Below are positions 27,600 through 39,810 of a DNA stretch of 64,000 bases, piece by piece. The stretch's first letter is position 1. Every line of letters begins with the position of its first letter. The position numbers and the translations under genes were made by a program. Source of the DNA: Epiperipatus broadwayi (Eukaryota > Onychophora > Udeonychophora > Euonychophora > Peripatidae); assembly GCA_028023455.1 (NCBI GenBank), contig JAQFVV010000286.1:587870-651869 (forward strand). Direction: 5' to 3'. The notes beneath the pieces are model-generated. The model was not told the origin of the DNA, made no database searches, and was given only the letters and a program-made list of their open reading frames with translations.

Positions 27600-28846
27600 G
27601 GTTGTCATCGATGAGCCACCATATGCCACTGGATAGCGCTGTTTTTATGCTAAAACACGTAAAAATGCCATTTCTGTGGACAACATGTTCGAACCCACAT
27701 TTTCTATAATACAACTTTTTTGTTGTACTACAGATTGCAGGCCACTATGTCATGTTGCAGTACAGCATGTATGTTTATGCAGCAAATACATTTTCCCAAT
27801 TCTCACAGTTTATAAAATGGTTATGGCTTGGGGAGAGGGTGTGTTTTTTTGAATTGGATGGAAATGTTATTTTCATTGGATTTTTTTTTATTTTAAAGTA
27901 TTGAAATGTTCAGATTTTGTAAAGTAATAATTAACAGACTTTTTACACCATAGTGTATTGAAGTTTTAAGTAGTAAATGTTGATGAGATATATGTATAAA
28001 GTGAATTGGAATTAGGTAATGCATCAAATAACATACTGTTCGTAACATTTCCACGAGACATTTGAAGATTGTACCGTGTGTATATTTTGGAAATAAAAAA
28101 GAGCATTAAAACAAAAATATTGAGTAAGAAAAGTACAATTGTACACTGTTTTTTTAAATGTCATAAAAAGCATATATTACATTTTATATATATATTTGTC
28201 ATTGTTTAAAAAAGTTTTAGTTTCTTTCTTTTCTCCGACTACTGTTATACTTTGTTGAATATAGTTTACGTTTATTGTTATCATTTATTTTATAGATGTT
28301 AGTAAAAAAAATATTTACAAAAATACGATTTTGATATTTTTTATTTTAGCATTACAACAACAGAACACTAAACATAAACCTAACCCTAAAACTAACCCTA
28401 AAGCTAACCCTAAAGCTAACCCTAATCTAACCCTAAAACTAACCCCAAACCTAACTGTAACAACTTTTACTTTTAGTTGTCATTCTATTTGAAATAAAAA
28501 ATAGCGGCAAACAACAACAAAAAAAAAGCTGTAACCCCAGTAAAAAAATCTCCGATAGAAAATTGATTTTTCTATTAAAAAGAAAACTAAAAAAGATTAA
28601 TCAAATTGTAATTTGTTTATTTTATTTTACATTTATTATTATCATTTAATTTGTATACGTTAATAAAAAATAATATTTAAAATTAAATAATATTTAAAAA
28701 AGACAATTTTCTTTTGTTTTTATTTTCACATTACAAAAAACACATCAAAATGATTATAATTAACAGCCCGTGAATGATCATATTTTATAGTTTAAGTATG
28801 ATAACTGTGCCATCCAGTGGGATATGGTTGCTCATCGATGACAACC
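27600..28846. mobile_element. TIR DNA transposon, non-autonomous, 1247 bp
   Basis: Terminal inverted repeats of about 38 bp start GGTTGTCATCGATGAGC at the left and end in the complement at 28846, with a few mismatches. Flanking 8-mers are aataaaat (27592-27599) and aataaaac (28847-28854), which agree in 7 of 8 positions. No transposase frame is visible, so the element is a MITE-like derivative. It carries a block of telomere-like CCCTAA repeats (28375-28460). The superfamily is undecided: the 8 bp duplication suggests hAT or a related type. Confidence 0.8.
28375..28460. repeat. Interstitial telomere-like CCCTAA repeat
   Basis: About seven degenerate units of the form ctaaccctaaag with a ~12 bp period, equivalent to TTAGGG on the other strand. 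It lies wholly inside the TIR element at 27600-28846, so it is not a chromosome end. Confidence 0.8.
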
Positions 28847-28854
28847 AATAAAAC

Positions 28855-29215
28855 TAAACACAAACTAAACCTCTTATGTCACTAACTTTTATTGAAGTTG
28901 GAAAATCAGTTTGTTTGTTTATTAACTTTTGTTATTTTTCAAGTTAGAATGAAATTTTAAGATAAAATTTAATATATTTAAATTCAATAGGATTTGAAAT
29001 ATTTGAAATGTTTGAAACATTTATCTTTTTTTGTAAACTAGTTTGATAAATATGGAAAAGAAGGCAGAAAAAAATATAAAAAAATATTGAATAATTTTAT
29101 GTATTACAGTTAACAATTATTTTTAAAACTTTCATTTGTTTTAAATAAGAACATGAGAGAATAGTATACATTTTTTTCTTTTAATTTAATAACATTTTAA
29201 AACTGTTTTAAACTC
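28855..29215. other. AT-rich DNA between two transposons
   Basis: No feature recognised. Confidence 0.5.
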
Positions 29216-29962
29216 TTAACCCTTAAACCGCTAATTTTATCATTGGTTGTATCAGATAAAAATCAAATCTTTTAATTGGCCAACTCACAAACTGAAGACA
29301 AAGCCTATTGTTAAAACATATTCGCCTATAATATTAAATTCAACTCAGATACATTTATAAAAAGTATATAATTAATTTTTAAGGTTGTGAAGACAACGAA
29401 AGTTCTTTCAAAAATAAATTGCTATTTATTTATTCTAAGATAATCAATATCGGCAACATAAAAGTTATAATGTAAACAAAAAGATCGACTTTTCGTTATA
29501 GAAAAGTAAATATTTCTTTTTATTACAACTTCAATATTTGGACTAAAATCTTCAATATTTTTCAAATAATTTTGTTTTTTATTATTCTCTCTGAAAATTA
29601 TGTTTAATTTCCATAAATATTATTTAATAATAATTTAATCATTCAAAATAAAATCTCAGCGTTTTTCTTTATTTTCTTTGATCAGGCAGTTTCTTTGTTC
29701 TTTCCAGCCAATCAGAATGTCTTTTTCGGCTGAGAGCATGCTAAGAACCAATCACAAATAATGTTCCTTCTTTGTTTAGGTTTAAATGCGTTTTTTCTCT
29801 ATTTTTTACTTCTAAAATAAATCGGAAGATGTCACCATCGTACAGAACTTTTAAAAACGAATTCAATACGTATTTAACAAATTTTTTTGTATGAAAACGA
29901 ACTGAGTTAGAGTGATTTCAGATGTCGACGAGGAGCCTCGTCAAAAACAGTCTTTTGGTTAA
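29216..29962. mobile_element. piggyBac-like MITE, copy 1
   Basis: Bounded by TTAA at 29216-29219 and 29959-29962, the piggyBac target. The left end reads TTAACCCTTAAACCGC. The right end (complement TTAACCAAAAGAC) is degenerate compared with copy 2. Near the right end are two CCAAT boxes (ccagccaatcag, about 29705; gaaccaatca, about 29746) and a palindrome gacgaggagcctcgtc near 29926. There is no transposase frame. It aligns end to end with copy 2 at 30308-31082. Confidence 0.75.
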
Positions 29963-30307
29963 TGTATATATCATATTTAGTATGTGGACATAATTATGTA
30001 TGTATAATAAATCAGTAATTATGTTTTCCATTTTTATTTTAAAATAATTTTAAAAAAAAAAGTAAAATAGAAAACTTGCATTATTTAAAGTGATCATGAA
30101 AAGTTAAAAAGATCAATTTTTTTAAGCATTTTCTATACAAACAAATTTAATTAGAAAACTTAGTTACAGATTTATTATATATATATGATCTACACATACT
30201 AAATTTGATATATACATTAAGATTATATATATTAGCTTACTGCAGAAATATGTAATGACTTATATATACTATATGTGTGATATTGATTTTAAAAAAATTT
30301 ATATGTA
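29963..30307. other. Spacer between the two piggyBac-like copies
   Basis: AT-rich spacer of ~345 bp, no feature recognised. Confidence 0.5.
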
Positions 30308-31082
30308 TTAACCTTTAAACCACTAATTATATTATTGGTTGTATAAGATAAAAATCAAATCTTTTAATTGGCCAACTCACAAACTGAAGACAAAGCCTAT
30401 TGTTAAAACATATTCGCCTATAATATTAAATTCAACTCAGATATGTTTATAAAAAGTATATTACTAATTTTTCAGGTTATGAAAGTGAACGAAAGTTCTT
30501 TCAAAAATAAATTGCTATTTATTTATTATAAAATATTCAATTTCGGCAAATTTAAAAGCGAACGTATAAACAAAAAAATGCTGACGTAAATGCTTTTTTT
30601 CAATTTTACGTTATGGAAAAGTAAAGATTTCTTTTTGCTAAATCTTAAATATTTTTACTAAAATCTTCAATATTTTTCGAAAATAATTTTGTTTTTTTAG
30701 TATACCCTGTGAAAATGATTTTAATTTCCCAGAATATACTTTTTTTAAATCTTAAATCACATTCGAAATGAAAATCTCAGCGTTTTTCTTTATTTTCTTT
30801 GATCAAGCAGTTTCTTTGTTCTTTCCAGCCAATCAGAATGTCTTTTTCAGCTGAGAGCCAGCTGACAGCCAATCACTGACAAGCTTCTTTCTTTATTTAG
30901 CTTTAAATGTGGTTTTATTGATTTTTTACTTGTAAAATAATTTAGAAGAGGGCACCATCTTACAGAACTTTTAAAAACCTAATCAATAACTGTCAAACGA
31001 ATATTCTAGCATTAAAAATAACGGAATTAGAGTGACATCAACTGTTGACGAGAGGCCTCGTAAGAGGCGGGAAAAGGGTTAA
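30308..31082. mobile_element. piggyBac-like MITE, copy 2
   Basis: TTAA at 30308-30311 and 31079-31082. The left end is TTAACCTTTAAACCAC and the complemented right end TTAACCCTTTTCCCGC, matching the CCCTTT-type termini of piggyBac-like elements. It is collinear with copy 1 in the same orientation, including the two CCAAT boxes near 30829 and 30870. No coding frame. Confidence 0.8.
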
Positions 31083-31183
31083 GTGATGCTCATTTACAAT
31101 ACACAAACATGTATTATTATATTCATGTACTAAATATAATATATACATAAGAGGTATACATTTTAACTTATAGCAGAAATATC

Positions 31184-31186
31184 TAA

Positions 31187-31273
<87 letters not shown>
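31184..31273. repeat. TA microsatellite
   Basis: About 45 TA units. The tyrosine/isoleucine frame at 31186-31395 is an artefact. Confidence 0.98.
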
Positions 31274-31276
<3 letters not shown>

Positions 31277-32725
31277 ATTATACACAAATAGCATGGGAGA
31301 GACATTCTGGTTTGATAATGCCCCATGGTTTGGATCATCCAAATTGTAACAATATGATGATGAGGTTGTTATGCCATTTATTTAGGGTATGTTAACTTGT
31401 AACTATTAGAATGTATAGAAGGTTTTTTAAATGCCCCATAGATTTGAGAGCCAAATTTTAACTGTACATATATAAGAATGATAGAGAATGGGTAACTTGC
31501 TAATTTAAATAATAGTATGTATAATGTTTCCCTAATTCAAACATCCTGTAGGTTCTTTATACCTAGATCATAATTGTATGAAATATGGCTTTTAAATTAT
31601 ATAATAGATAAAGAAAGAACAAAGAAACTTTATTAATTATGTGTCAATCTCTAATGGTAATTAATGTGGATTATATTGGGAATAGTAAAAAGGAATTAAA
31701 AGCAAAATATCTGAATAAGATAAAAGTAGGTATCATTAATGTTATTGAAAAATTAATGGGCTCAGTTTGATCTAAAACTGGACATATATAAAAGAGATGT
31801 TATGATTATGTAAGTAATATTTACTGAGGCAATAATGCTTAAGCTTGTGGTTAAGATGTGTAGAAGTCCCTATCTTCACATTTTCAACCACACATGCTTT
31901 AGGTTTGTTATCTTAGTAAAAAGAGATGTTAATAAATGGAGAATTAATTTCCTAAATTCATTTTCAAAATATTGTAAAAGACCTAACATGAGATCAAATG
32001 TTTATGGATTTATAAAGTAATAATTTAAGATGATTGCAGATGAGAAATAATTGATCATAAAAACTGGATTTAACTTGGACAAATCTTTATAAGTGATGAT
32101 GATGATAATGCTAATTAATAATAAAAGATATATACATGTAAATTATCTCATACTAAAATAGGTGAACTAAAAATGTTCAGATTATAAACAGGTTTAAAAT
32201 TTTTTTCAATTAGCCATTGTAAGACTAACTTAGCTAAACATTAATACTGATTGATAAATTAATATCTATTTATTATTAGCAGAATGGTAAAGATTCCTAG
32301 TTAATATGAATTGGTTAAATTAGTGCCCATGATTGTAATGACTACAAAATGATATAGCATTTGCTGTGGGTGGGGTAGACTTAATATTATTATATACTGA
32401 ATCCATAGCTTATCATTATTTTTTATTTATGACAATTTTTATTATAAAATTTTATCAATATCAAATATTAATACCTTTTGTATATTATTACTGTTACTAT
32501 TACTATTTAAACTTTGAGACTATATATTAATCATATTAGTTTTGTTCAATCTGACAATATTGATTTAAAAAAGAACATATTTTTGATGTCAGAATTTTTA
32601 CCAAATTGTTTATTTATATTTATAAAAAATATAAAATTAGATTTAAGAAGTCTAAAATAGAATAAACTCTACAAAACAAAAAAAAACAATGATAATGACA
32701 TCGTTTAGTGTTTTAATATGTGTAT
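31274..32725. other. AT-rich DNA, no feature recognised
   Basis: A slightly GC-richer patch (31290-32000) has only short frames, such as 31835-32020, with no recognised domain. It could be an old repeat. Confidence 0.4.
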
Positions 32726-32729
32726 ATAC

Positions 32730-32766
32730 TGAAACAGTGAGATTCGTATTCGAATCTCAAGTTTCA
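32730..32766 (+). repeat. Hairpin at the 5' end of the family A LTR
   Basis: The first 37 bases fold on themselves: TGAAAC pairs with GTTTCA, and TGAGATTCG with CGAATCTCA. The paired LTR copies (45572-45608, 52422-52458) have TAAGATTCG / CGAATCTTA at the same place, a compensatory A-T to G-C change. Confidence 0.8.
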
Positions 32767-33636
32767 CCTTTTTCTGTCGTCTCTCACTGACCGGTCTATC
32801 CCACCCAAATTTAAACTTTTTGGTATCGAATTGTGTGTGTAACAATATTAAAAATGTATAAATATATGTAGAATTCAACATAAACATGCACACATTTCGA
32901 TCTCAAATTAAGCGCAATAAATACGGATAAAATAATATAAATTAGATTCCTTCTAGTTAAATAAATTTTGTGTAATCATAATCATTTATTTTGAATTTTA
33001 TAAAGTTCGTATTTGTTGTTTAGTTTAAATTTCGTTAAATAATAATTCTAACAAAATCTGATGCATTAATTAATTAAAGTTAAAATAATTTTATTCCCTT
33101 TTGTCTTTGAAAATTTAAAAGCATCGGTCAGTGATAGATAATAAATTAATTATAGCAAAATTCCTAAAAAAATGTAATTAACGAATGTAAAGAAAAATAA
33201 ACAATAGCACAGCAAATTTCTTTCTAATTAAAACCAGCAGAGCATTGATTATCCTGAGGGCAAGATAAATAAAACCTAAAAATATCTCAACAGAAAAATT
33301 AAAAGATTAAGATAAGAAAAGGAGGCCATCTTAGACTTGCTGGAGACTTGCACTTGAATTTTAGCTTTGCTCTCGAGTGGAGCATCTAAAATATCTTAAA
33401 TAAATTAATACTGCAAGGTATGACTGAGTAAGCACCGAAATTATTCTCCATCGGAAGGTGGCCCACCATATGCCGAGCTTCACCTTGCCCATCGTAAAAA
33501 CACCAAAATGATCTGCTGCCTGAAATAAACAAGAAAGCCGCTGCTGTTAAAAATCAATAAAACAATATGCCCAGGACAAGAAAGAAAACTTCTAATTACG
33601 AACAATCTGCTCTTAAATCAATGGACGAAAACCTCT

Positions 33637-33654
33637 TATAAAACAGGTACCTGT
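33637..33654 (+). promoter_or_regulatory. LTR core promoter: TATA box plus 12 bp palindrome
   Basis: tataaaa (33637-33643) overlaps the perfect palindrome acaggtacctgt (33643-33654). Both are conserved in the two other family A copies (complement at about 44685-44702 and 51535-51552). The TATA role is by motif and position; the factor binding the palindrome is unknown. Confidence 0.55.
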
Positions 33655-35228
33655 GTTTGTGTATTCCAAATTATAGAGTACTCTAGTAATAATAAGCTAT
33701 AGCTCATCTCCTATTATTTGTATAACTTCTAAATGTTAAAATTGTAAATTTGTGAAACTAAAATTTAAGAATTCATGTAATCTGTAAACTTCTCGCATAA
33801 TCTAGCTTACCCTCCCTCTATCACTTCTTAGGTGTGTATTTCTTAAATCTACATTTTATTTATAATTATCATTGAAATATTACCTTCTCATAATTGTCTT
33901 AGTTTTAAAGCTAAATCCATAATCGCTCGAACAGTGAATGCGTGTCGAATTGTCATTAATATTGCTTTTATAGATAACTTAAATTTCATATAAATCGACA
34001 CGCATTCAAAGAATCAGTTATTGTAATGCAGGGTCGACTACTCCATAATAGCTGGCATACTAGCTATAATAATTCCCTTTTTAGATATTTTTATTATTAT
34101 TAAATGTTAATGAATAATTATGTAAATTTCATTTCTTTGAGAGTCACCAATTTTCTTTCAGTTAAAGTTGATAATGTTGGGCCGAGTTTGAAATCTAGTT
34201 AAATACTACCACAATCTTTTAGATATTATACATGTGTTACGTTTTGAAGCCCCGATGGCTCATTCCACACCGTGAATACTCCGGATTCTCCAGGGTTGAA
34301 TTAACCCCAGTCGTCCTACACAAGCGGACATGATAAATGTTCCCGTAGGGCTTGACGACCGTCACGCAGCCAGCTGGCAAATTGCGACACGGACCGCTTG
34401 TCCCTGGTTATGCTCATGTGACACCTTACCTCTTCGGGTCGAGGCAGAGACCAACCCGAAACCCTTATAACTTATTCACGGTATTGCAGTTTCAGCGCTG
34501 CCATTTTACATCGCCCTTCTAAAGCGTACCACGTGTTCTTTTATTTAGTTTATTATTCTCTCTATCACTCCGCCTCAGCACTATCTTCATCATATACTCT
34601 CAAATAAATGTTTGCCCTTAGTCGTAAAATAAATATTTTTATTAAATAAATGTATGTCCGCCGTTACTGATGACTCTTGCAGTGCAAAGTATAAATTCCT
34701 AACAGCACGCAGTAGAAATACTCACTCGAGAACCCTAGGTAGCTGGATTACGCCTTCATATAAATAAATGCTCCTAATAAATAAATGTATTTTTATATAT
34801 ATAATATTACCAATTAGCTGTTGAGACTTTGAATCTAAAATCTGATCAATAACCTTACTAATGTTTTTTTTATTAAATATGTAAATAAATAATTTTAACT
34901 ATACGTCTGTAGTTAAGTTTTCATTTATTTGATGCCCATTATATAGATTTCCTCGATTATATGTGTTAATTAATATTCGTTTGATTGTTGGCCAACTCGG
35001 AAACAAAACCCATGAATCTCGTGCATCTCCCTGACCACCGTGCCTAAGGAAGTGTTTACTTATGTCGCATTAGAAGCGTTATTCCGTAGATTGTATTGTG
35101 GAACCGATAAACTATGTTCGAACTCTGTATTACCGGTGGCTTCGCTACTCGATGGTGCTGCTGTTCTGTGTGGTGGTCGAATTCTGCAATATGTTAACGA
35201 GATACACGTGTTTTGACTGTTACAATAC

Positions 35229-36853
35229 TTAGAATTGTGTTCAATACCTTGACAAGGAAAACAATTGTTAGAAACAAATTATTAGAACAATAAAAAAAGA
35301 TTCCAAAAACTTGAAACTTTTAAACCTATATTAGCTTATCTAATGAATCATTTTTCTTTAACATTCTTAGTTTAGAGATATTTAAACATTTTTACAATCT
35401 AAATTTTTAGAAAATTTTCTTATTAAAAATATATGTAATACACTCATCTCTATTGAATTCTTAAAACACGTTAAATATTTTTTTTATTAAATTATTATGT
35501 TGAGACCGATCTCAATGATTGTTTTGAAGTTGTTATTGTATGTAGTTCTCTTTCAAGATAATTTTATTTGACCTATAGGCGAATACAAAGAGAACAACAA
35601 GAGTTAACTAGGTGATGTTACAGGGTGATATATACAAAGAAGAAATGATCCAAAAGTCAGTAGAATACAAAATGATTGTTAGTGAAAACTTAGGAAGTGG
35701 ATGCAAGGTGAATATTTCATTCATCTAGCCTATAATGAAATACCATTGTTAGTAAGCCCTATTTTGGTGAGCTATGGTTGAAGGGTTTTATTAAATCTTA
35801 ATAGTTATTTTCATATAAATTATTTAGGGTTGGATGGTCAGGTGCTGTTTAGGCCAGTTGTGAATTCCCAGTTTAATATGGCCAGGTATGGATCTGCCTC
35901 TCTCTTGTCTGTTTATTGGATATTGTATGTAGTTGAAAGATTGGTATCATATAATTTAACCATTGTTTTAGCCTATATTTTAGACCATAAGAACCTATGC
36001 CTTTTATTTACTTGATTATCATTTTTGATTTCACTTTTTGTGGCAATATATACTCTTTTGTTTTGATTTACTCTTAAACATTCTTATCACCAGCATGAAG
36101 ATTTCTCAATTTACTACTCAAATAATTTAAATTCATGAAATTATAAAAAACTATGAATTAATTTATTTTTTAATGAATGTTTGTTTATTCTCTCTTTTTT
36201 TGTATTTTTTGCTGAAAATAATTTTCATTTCACTATTTTTTATCACGTTTATTTAAAAATTGTTTTTCACATCAATTACATATATAATTTCTTATTACAT
36301 AACATGTAAAATCGATAATAAAAAAAATTTCAATTTTTTTTTTTATATTATCTTGTTTAAAATTAGTAGTTTTTATTTTTAAATTATTTTTTACCTAAAT
36401 TATTTTCTTATTTAAATATTGATAATTGTATAAAATAATATAATAACATTTATTTATTTTTGAAAACAGAGAACAATGGCTTGTTTACAACTAATGTGCA
36501 ACTTATATAAATTATGTATTGGGTTTATATTTGGCCTTGGTTTAAATATATTAATAATATTATTCACTTATATAATAGTGATAGTTAAAACTTTGTATTA
36601 TTATTGAAAAAAAAAGTATTTTAAAAAAATACATACAACTTATTATTAAAAAAAAATAAAAACAACAATATTCAAAATAAAAAGTCTTTTATATAAACCA
36701 TAAAAATGTAAATAATGTTGTATAAAATTAAAATACAAAGTCAAATCTAATGGTTTATATTATCATAATATCAGACCTACAATATACAATTCAAATTTCA
36801 GCTTAGTGGGTTAAAACATCAGCTTTACATTCAGCATTTACTAATCTAAATGT
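35229..36853. other. AT-rich DNA, unidentified repeat-like patch
   Basis: A GC-richer patch at about 35570-36010 contains a 61-codon frame (35830-36015) with no recognised domain. The rest is T-rich or A-rich. Confidence 0.4.
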
Positions 36854-38078
36854 AATAAAATGAGCATGCTAATAGCTCTATACAAGATTTTCTAATAAAT
36901 GCCATCAGAGAAAGTATTTAAAATGTCTATCTAGAATTATCCCTATTCCAAACTGGTTTTGAGCTACTGGCTCTCCTCAGTGAGGTTCTAGGATATTCAG
37001 ACACCAGATCTATAATATCAACTCAAGGTCAGAATTTATCTGATACTTAATTATGAGTAAAAAATTTGAAAATTTTAGACATCTATATGTTCAAATTCAG
37101 ATATCTAACTTAAATACCTAACTTCAGATACACAAAATATTAACAGCTTTAACAATATAACATCACCAAACCCTTAAAATCCAAACTATAATAGTAAAAA
37201 AATTAAGTAATACATCATGTGATTTAATCTAATAAGCTTGTATGTAATATAATGCGCATACTAATAGCTCTAAACAAGCTTTTTCAATAAATACCACAAG
37301 ATAAAGCATTTAAATATCTCTATCTAGAAGTATCCCTATTCCCAAACCAGTTTCAAGCTACTGGTTCTTCTCAGTGAGGCACTAGGATATTCAGACACTA
37401 GATCTAAAATACCAGCTCAAGATCAGCATTTATTGTAATATTAACTATTAAGTAGAAAATCTGAAATTTTCACATGTTTATATGTCTTCAAAACCTGAAG
37501 CAACTTCAGTTACACCATATATTAATAGCTTTAACAATATAATATCCTCAAAGCCTCAAAAGTCAAACTATAATATTAAAAAACCTAAGTCATACATCAC
37601 ATGGCTTAATTTAATATGCTTGTATTACAAATGTAATAAAATGAGCATGCTAATAGCTCTAAACAAGCTTTCCAATAAATGCCACAAGAGAAAGCATTTA
37701 AAAACTCTATTTAGAATTATCCCTATCCCCAAAATGGTTTTAAGTTACTGGCTCTCCTCAGTGAAGTGCTAGAATACTCATTCATTAGATCTGAAATACC
37801 AGCTCAAACTCAGCATTTATCTAATACTTAATTATTATGTAGAAATTCTGAAATTTTCAGATATCTCTATGTCTTCAAATCCACTTATCTAACTTAAATA
37901 GCTATATGGGCCTGAATCAACTTCAGCTACACCATGTATTAATATCCTTACAATATAATAGTGCCAAAGCCTCAAATGCCAAACTGTAATAGTAAAAAGA
38001 TCAAATCATACATCAGATGACTTAATTTAATAAGCTTGTATTACAAATGTAATAAAGTGAGTGTGCTAATAGCTCTAA
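36854..38078 (+). repeat. Tandem repeat, ~390 bp unit, three copies
   Basis: Units start at about 36854, 37248 and 37632, with a partial fourth at about 38051. Each begins gagcatgctaatagctcta-like, contains ggctctcctcagtgaggtgctag, and ends caaactataatagtaaaaa then taataagcttgta. Units differ by many substitutions. The 96-codon frame at 37482-37772 lies inside and is not supported as a gene. Confidence 0.85.
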
Positions 38079-38549
38079 ACACATGATGTATGACTTGATT
38101 TTTTTTACTATTATAGTTTGTTTTTTGAGACTTTGATGATGTTATATTGCTAAGGCTACTAATATATGATGCAGCAGTAATTGGTTCAGGCCCATATAGT
38201 TATTTAAGTTAAATAGATATGTTTGAAGACATATAGATGCCTGAAAATTTCAGATTTTCTACTTTTAGTTAAATATTAGTTGAACACTGAGTTTGAGCTG
38301 ATATTTTAGACCTAGTGTTTTAATATCCTAGCCCCTCACTGAGGAGATCCAGTAGTTTGAAACCACTTTGGGAATAGGGATAATTCTAGATAGAGATTTT
38401 AAATGCTTTTTTCTTGCAGAAATTATTGGAAAAGCTTGTTAGAGCGATTAGCATGCTCATTTTATTAAATTTGTAATACAAGCTTATTAAATTAAGTCAC
38501 ATGATGAATAACTTGGTTTTTTTTACTATTAATATAAAGATAATCAGTT
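38079..38549 (-). repeat. Inverted last copy of the ~390 bp repeat
   Basis: The sequence from acatgatgtatgacttg (38079) to about 38549 is the reverse complement of the unit at 37632-38050, including gcatgctcattttatta near 38450 and cactgaggag near 38338. It makes the array fold back on itself. Confidence 0.8.
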
Positions 38550-38918
38550 TTGATTCCCATAGTAATATTATCACTGATGAAATTAACAACACCTAAACAT
38601 AAGTTTACCTTAAACTTAGTATTCATGATCTTCTTTGTTTCAGTACTCATTATCTCTAAATAATCAAGAATTAAATAATGTGTTTTTGGTTAATCATTGT
38701 TCTTAATTTTGTCTAATCTGTTTGCAAACCCTCTGTATTTATACTCTTTTTTAGATATAGAATAGAAAAGAAAAAATATCCTACTGCACATCTGTTTTTT
38801 TTTTTTTTAAGATACACCACAATGTCATTTCTTATTCATTTAACCAACACATGTTTTATTTATCTATTTTTAGTTTTAATTTCTCTCTTGATTAATGAAA
38901 AGTTACTATTATCAAGTT

Positions 38919-38990
38919 ATAAAAACGGCCTAGTGGTTAGCATAGCTGCCTTCCAAACAGCTTGCCCGGGTTCGCTTCCCAGTCAACGCA
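38919..38990 (+). pseudogene. tRNA-Gly(UCC)-like pseudogene
   Basis: The 72 nt region aligns with animal tRNA-Gly(UCC): tagtggttagcatagctgcc (A box and D arm into the anticodon stem), anticodon loop cttccaa with TCC, then gcccgggttcgcttccc (T arm; B box with one change) and a normal 3' acceptor strand, caacgca. The 5' acceptor strand is ataaaaa, so positions 1-7 cannot pair with the 3' strand. The anticodon stem also has one mismatch. It is followed by an A-run at about 39001-39010. I read it as a non-functional tRNA retrocopy or a SINE head, not a working tRNA gene. Confidence 0.65.
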
Positions 38991-39810
38991 TTTGACATAT
39001 GAAAAAAAAAACATATTTTAACATTTTATTACAAATTTCAAATTTATATTTCATGAAGTATAATTATTTGTATATATATTAAAGAAAACATTATCTCAAG
39101 AAACATATTTAAAAAATAATCTTACCAATAACAAATCATTCTTATTACTATCTGATTGGCTGTCATTTAAGCATTTCTACGACGCATCTGTCAAAGGTTT
39201 CCGCCTTTCACGTTATTACCATTCTTATTTTAATATATTATCATTTTACTACTAATAAATTTTATCTTTATTAAAATTATGTTTCATAATAACATAAATA
39301 ATATAGAATTACTACTCTGAAAAAAATAAAGATCTACTTTTTCTTTTTCTTTTAACTAGAACCCTGCAGTGCGTTATTTATTGAAATAGCGTTTCTCCAC
39401 TTGCAATATTTACTTTTATCTAAATGTGAAAATGTGATTATTACTGCGCTCATTTGTTATATTTTAGACATGCTTAAGCAAATGCTTTGGAATTAATAAT
39501 CTCTTTTTTCATCTATGCTCACATTTTTTCATATAGCATGTTTCTTGTTTATTGATATTTGGCTGAACTAAGTATTTATTATGACTTATTTTCATATATA
39601 TGTGTCTATATATATGAAAACATAATCTTTTCGTCAAAATGAGATAATATTCAGCCTTTTATCTAGGTGTTGTTATTATTGAACAATTTTTTTAACTTGC
39701 CATCTCATTGTTTCAGTACTAAAAAAGTTATTTATTTCTGGGATATTATGATTGTAAATAGAAAATAATTGATTCTGAAATGTATTATCTTGGGCTAACA
39801 AATCCCTTAT
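38991..39810. other. AT-rich DNA, no feature recognised
   Basis: Contains a ctgattggctgtca CCAAT-type motif near 39151 and otherwise nothing recognised. Confidence 0.4.

Larger units (their letters stand above)
32730..35224 (+). mobile_element. Solo LTR, family A, target duplication ATAC
   Basis: A 2495 bp LTR beginning TGAAACAG and ending GACTGTTACA, flanked by atac on both sides (32726-32729, 35225-35228). It is the inverse-orientation relative of the LTRs at 43052-45608 and 47735-52458, collinear over its whole length. In sense orientation it has a terminal hairpin (32730-32766), a TATA box (33637-33643), a conserved stem-loop (33935-34008) and a GC-richer block (about 34244-34530). No interior remains, as expected after LTR-LTR recombination. 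It is more diverged from the two paired LTRs than they are from each other. Confidence 0.9.

Noticed and set aside
28375-28460. Possible chromosome end
   Set aside because: The CCCTAA units are few, degenerate and enclosed by a TIR transposon.
31186-31395. Open frame rich in tyrosine and isoleucine
   Set aside because: It is a TA microsatellite read as YIYIYI. The same applies to frames at 11467-11649, 41897-42176, 56348-56539 and 63326-63514.
38919-38990. Functional tRNA-Gly gene
   Set aside because: The 5' acceptor strand cannot pair and the B box is altered.
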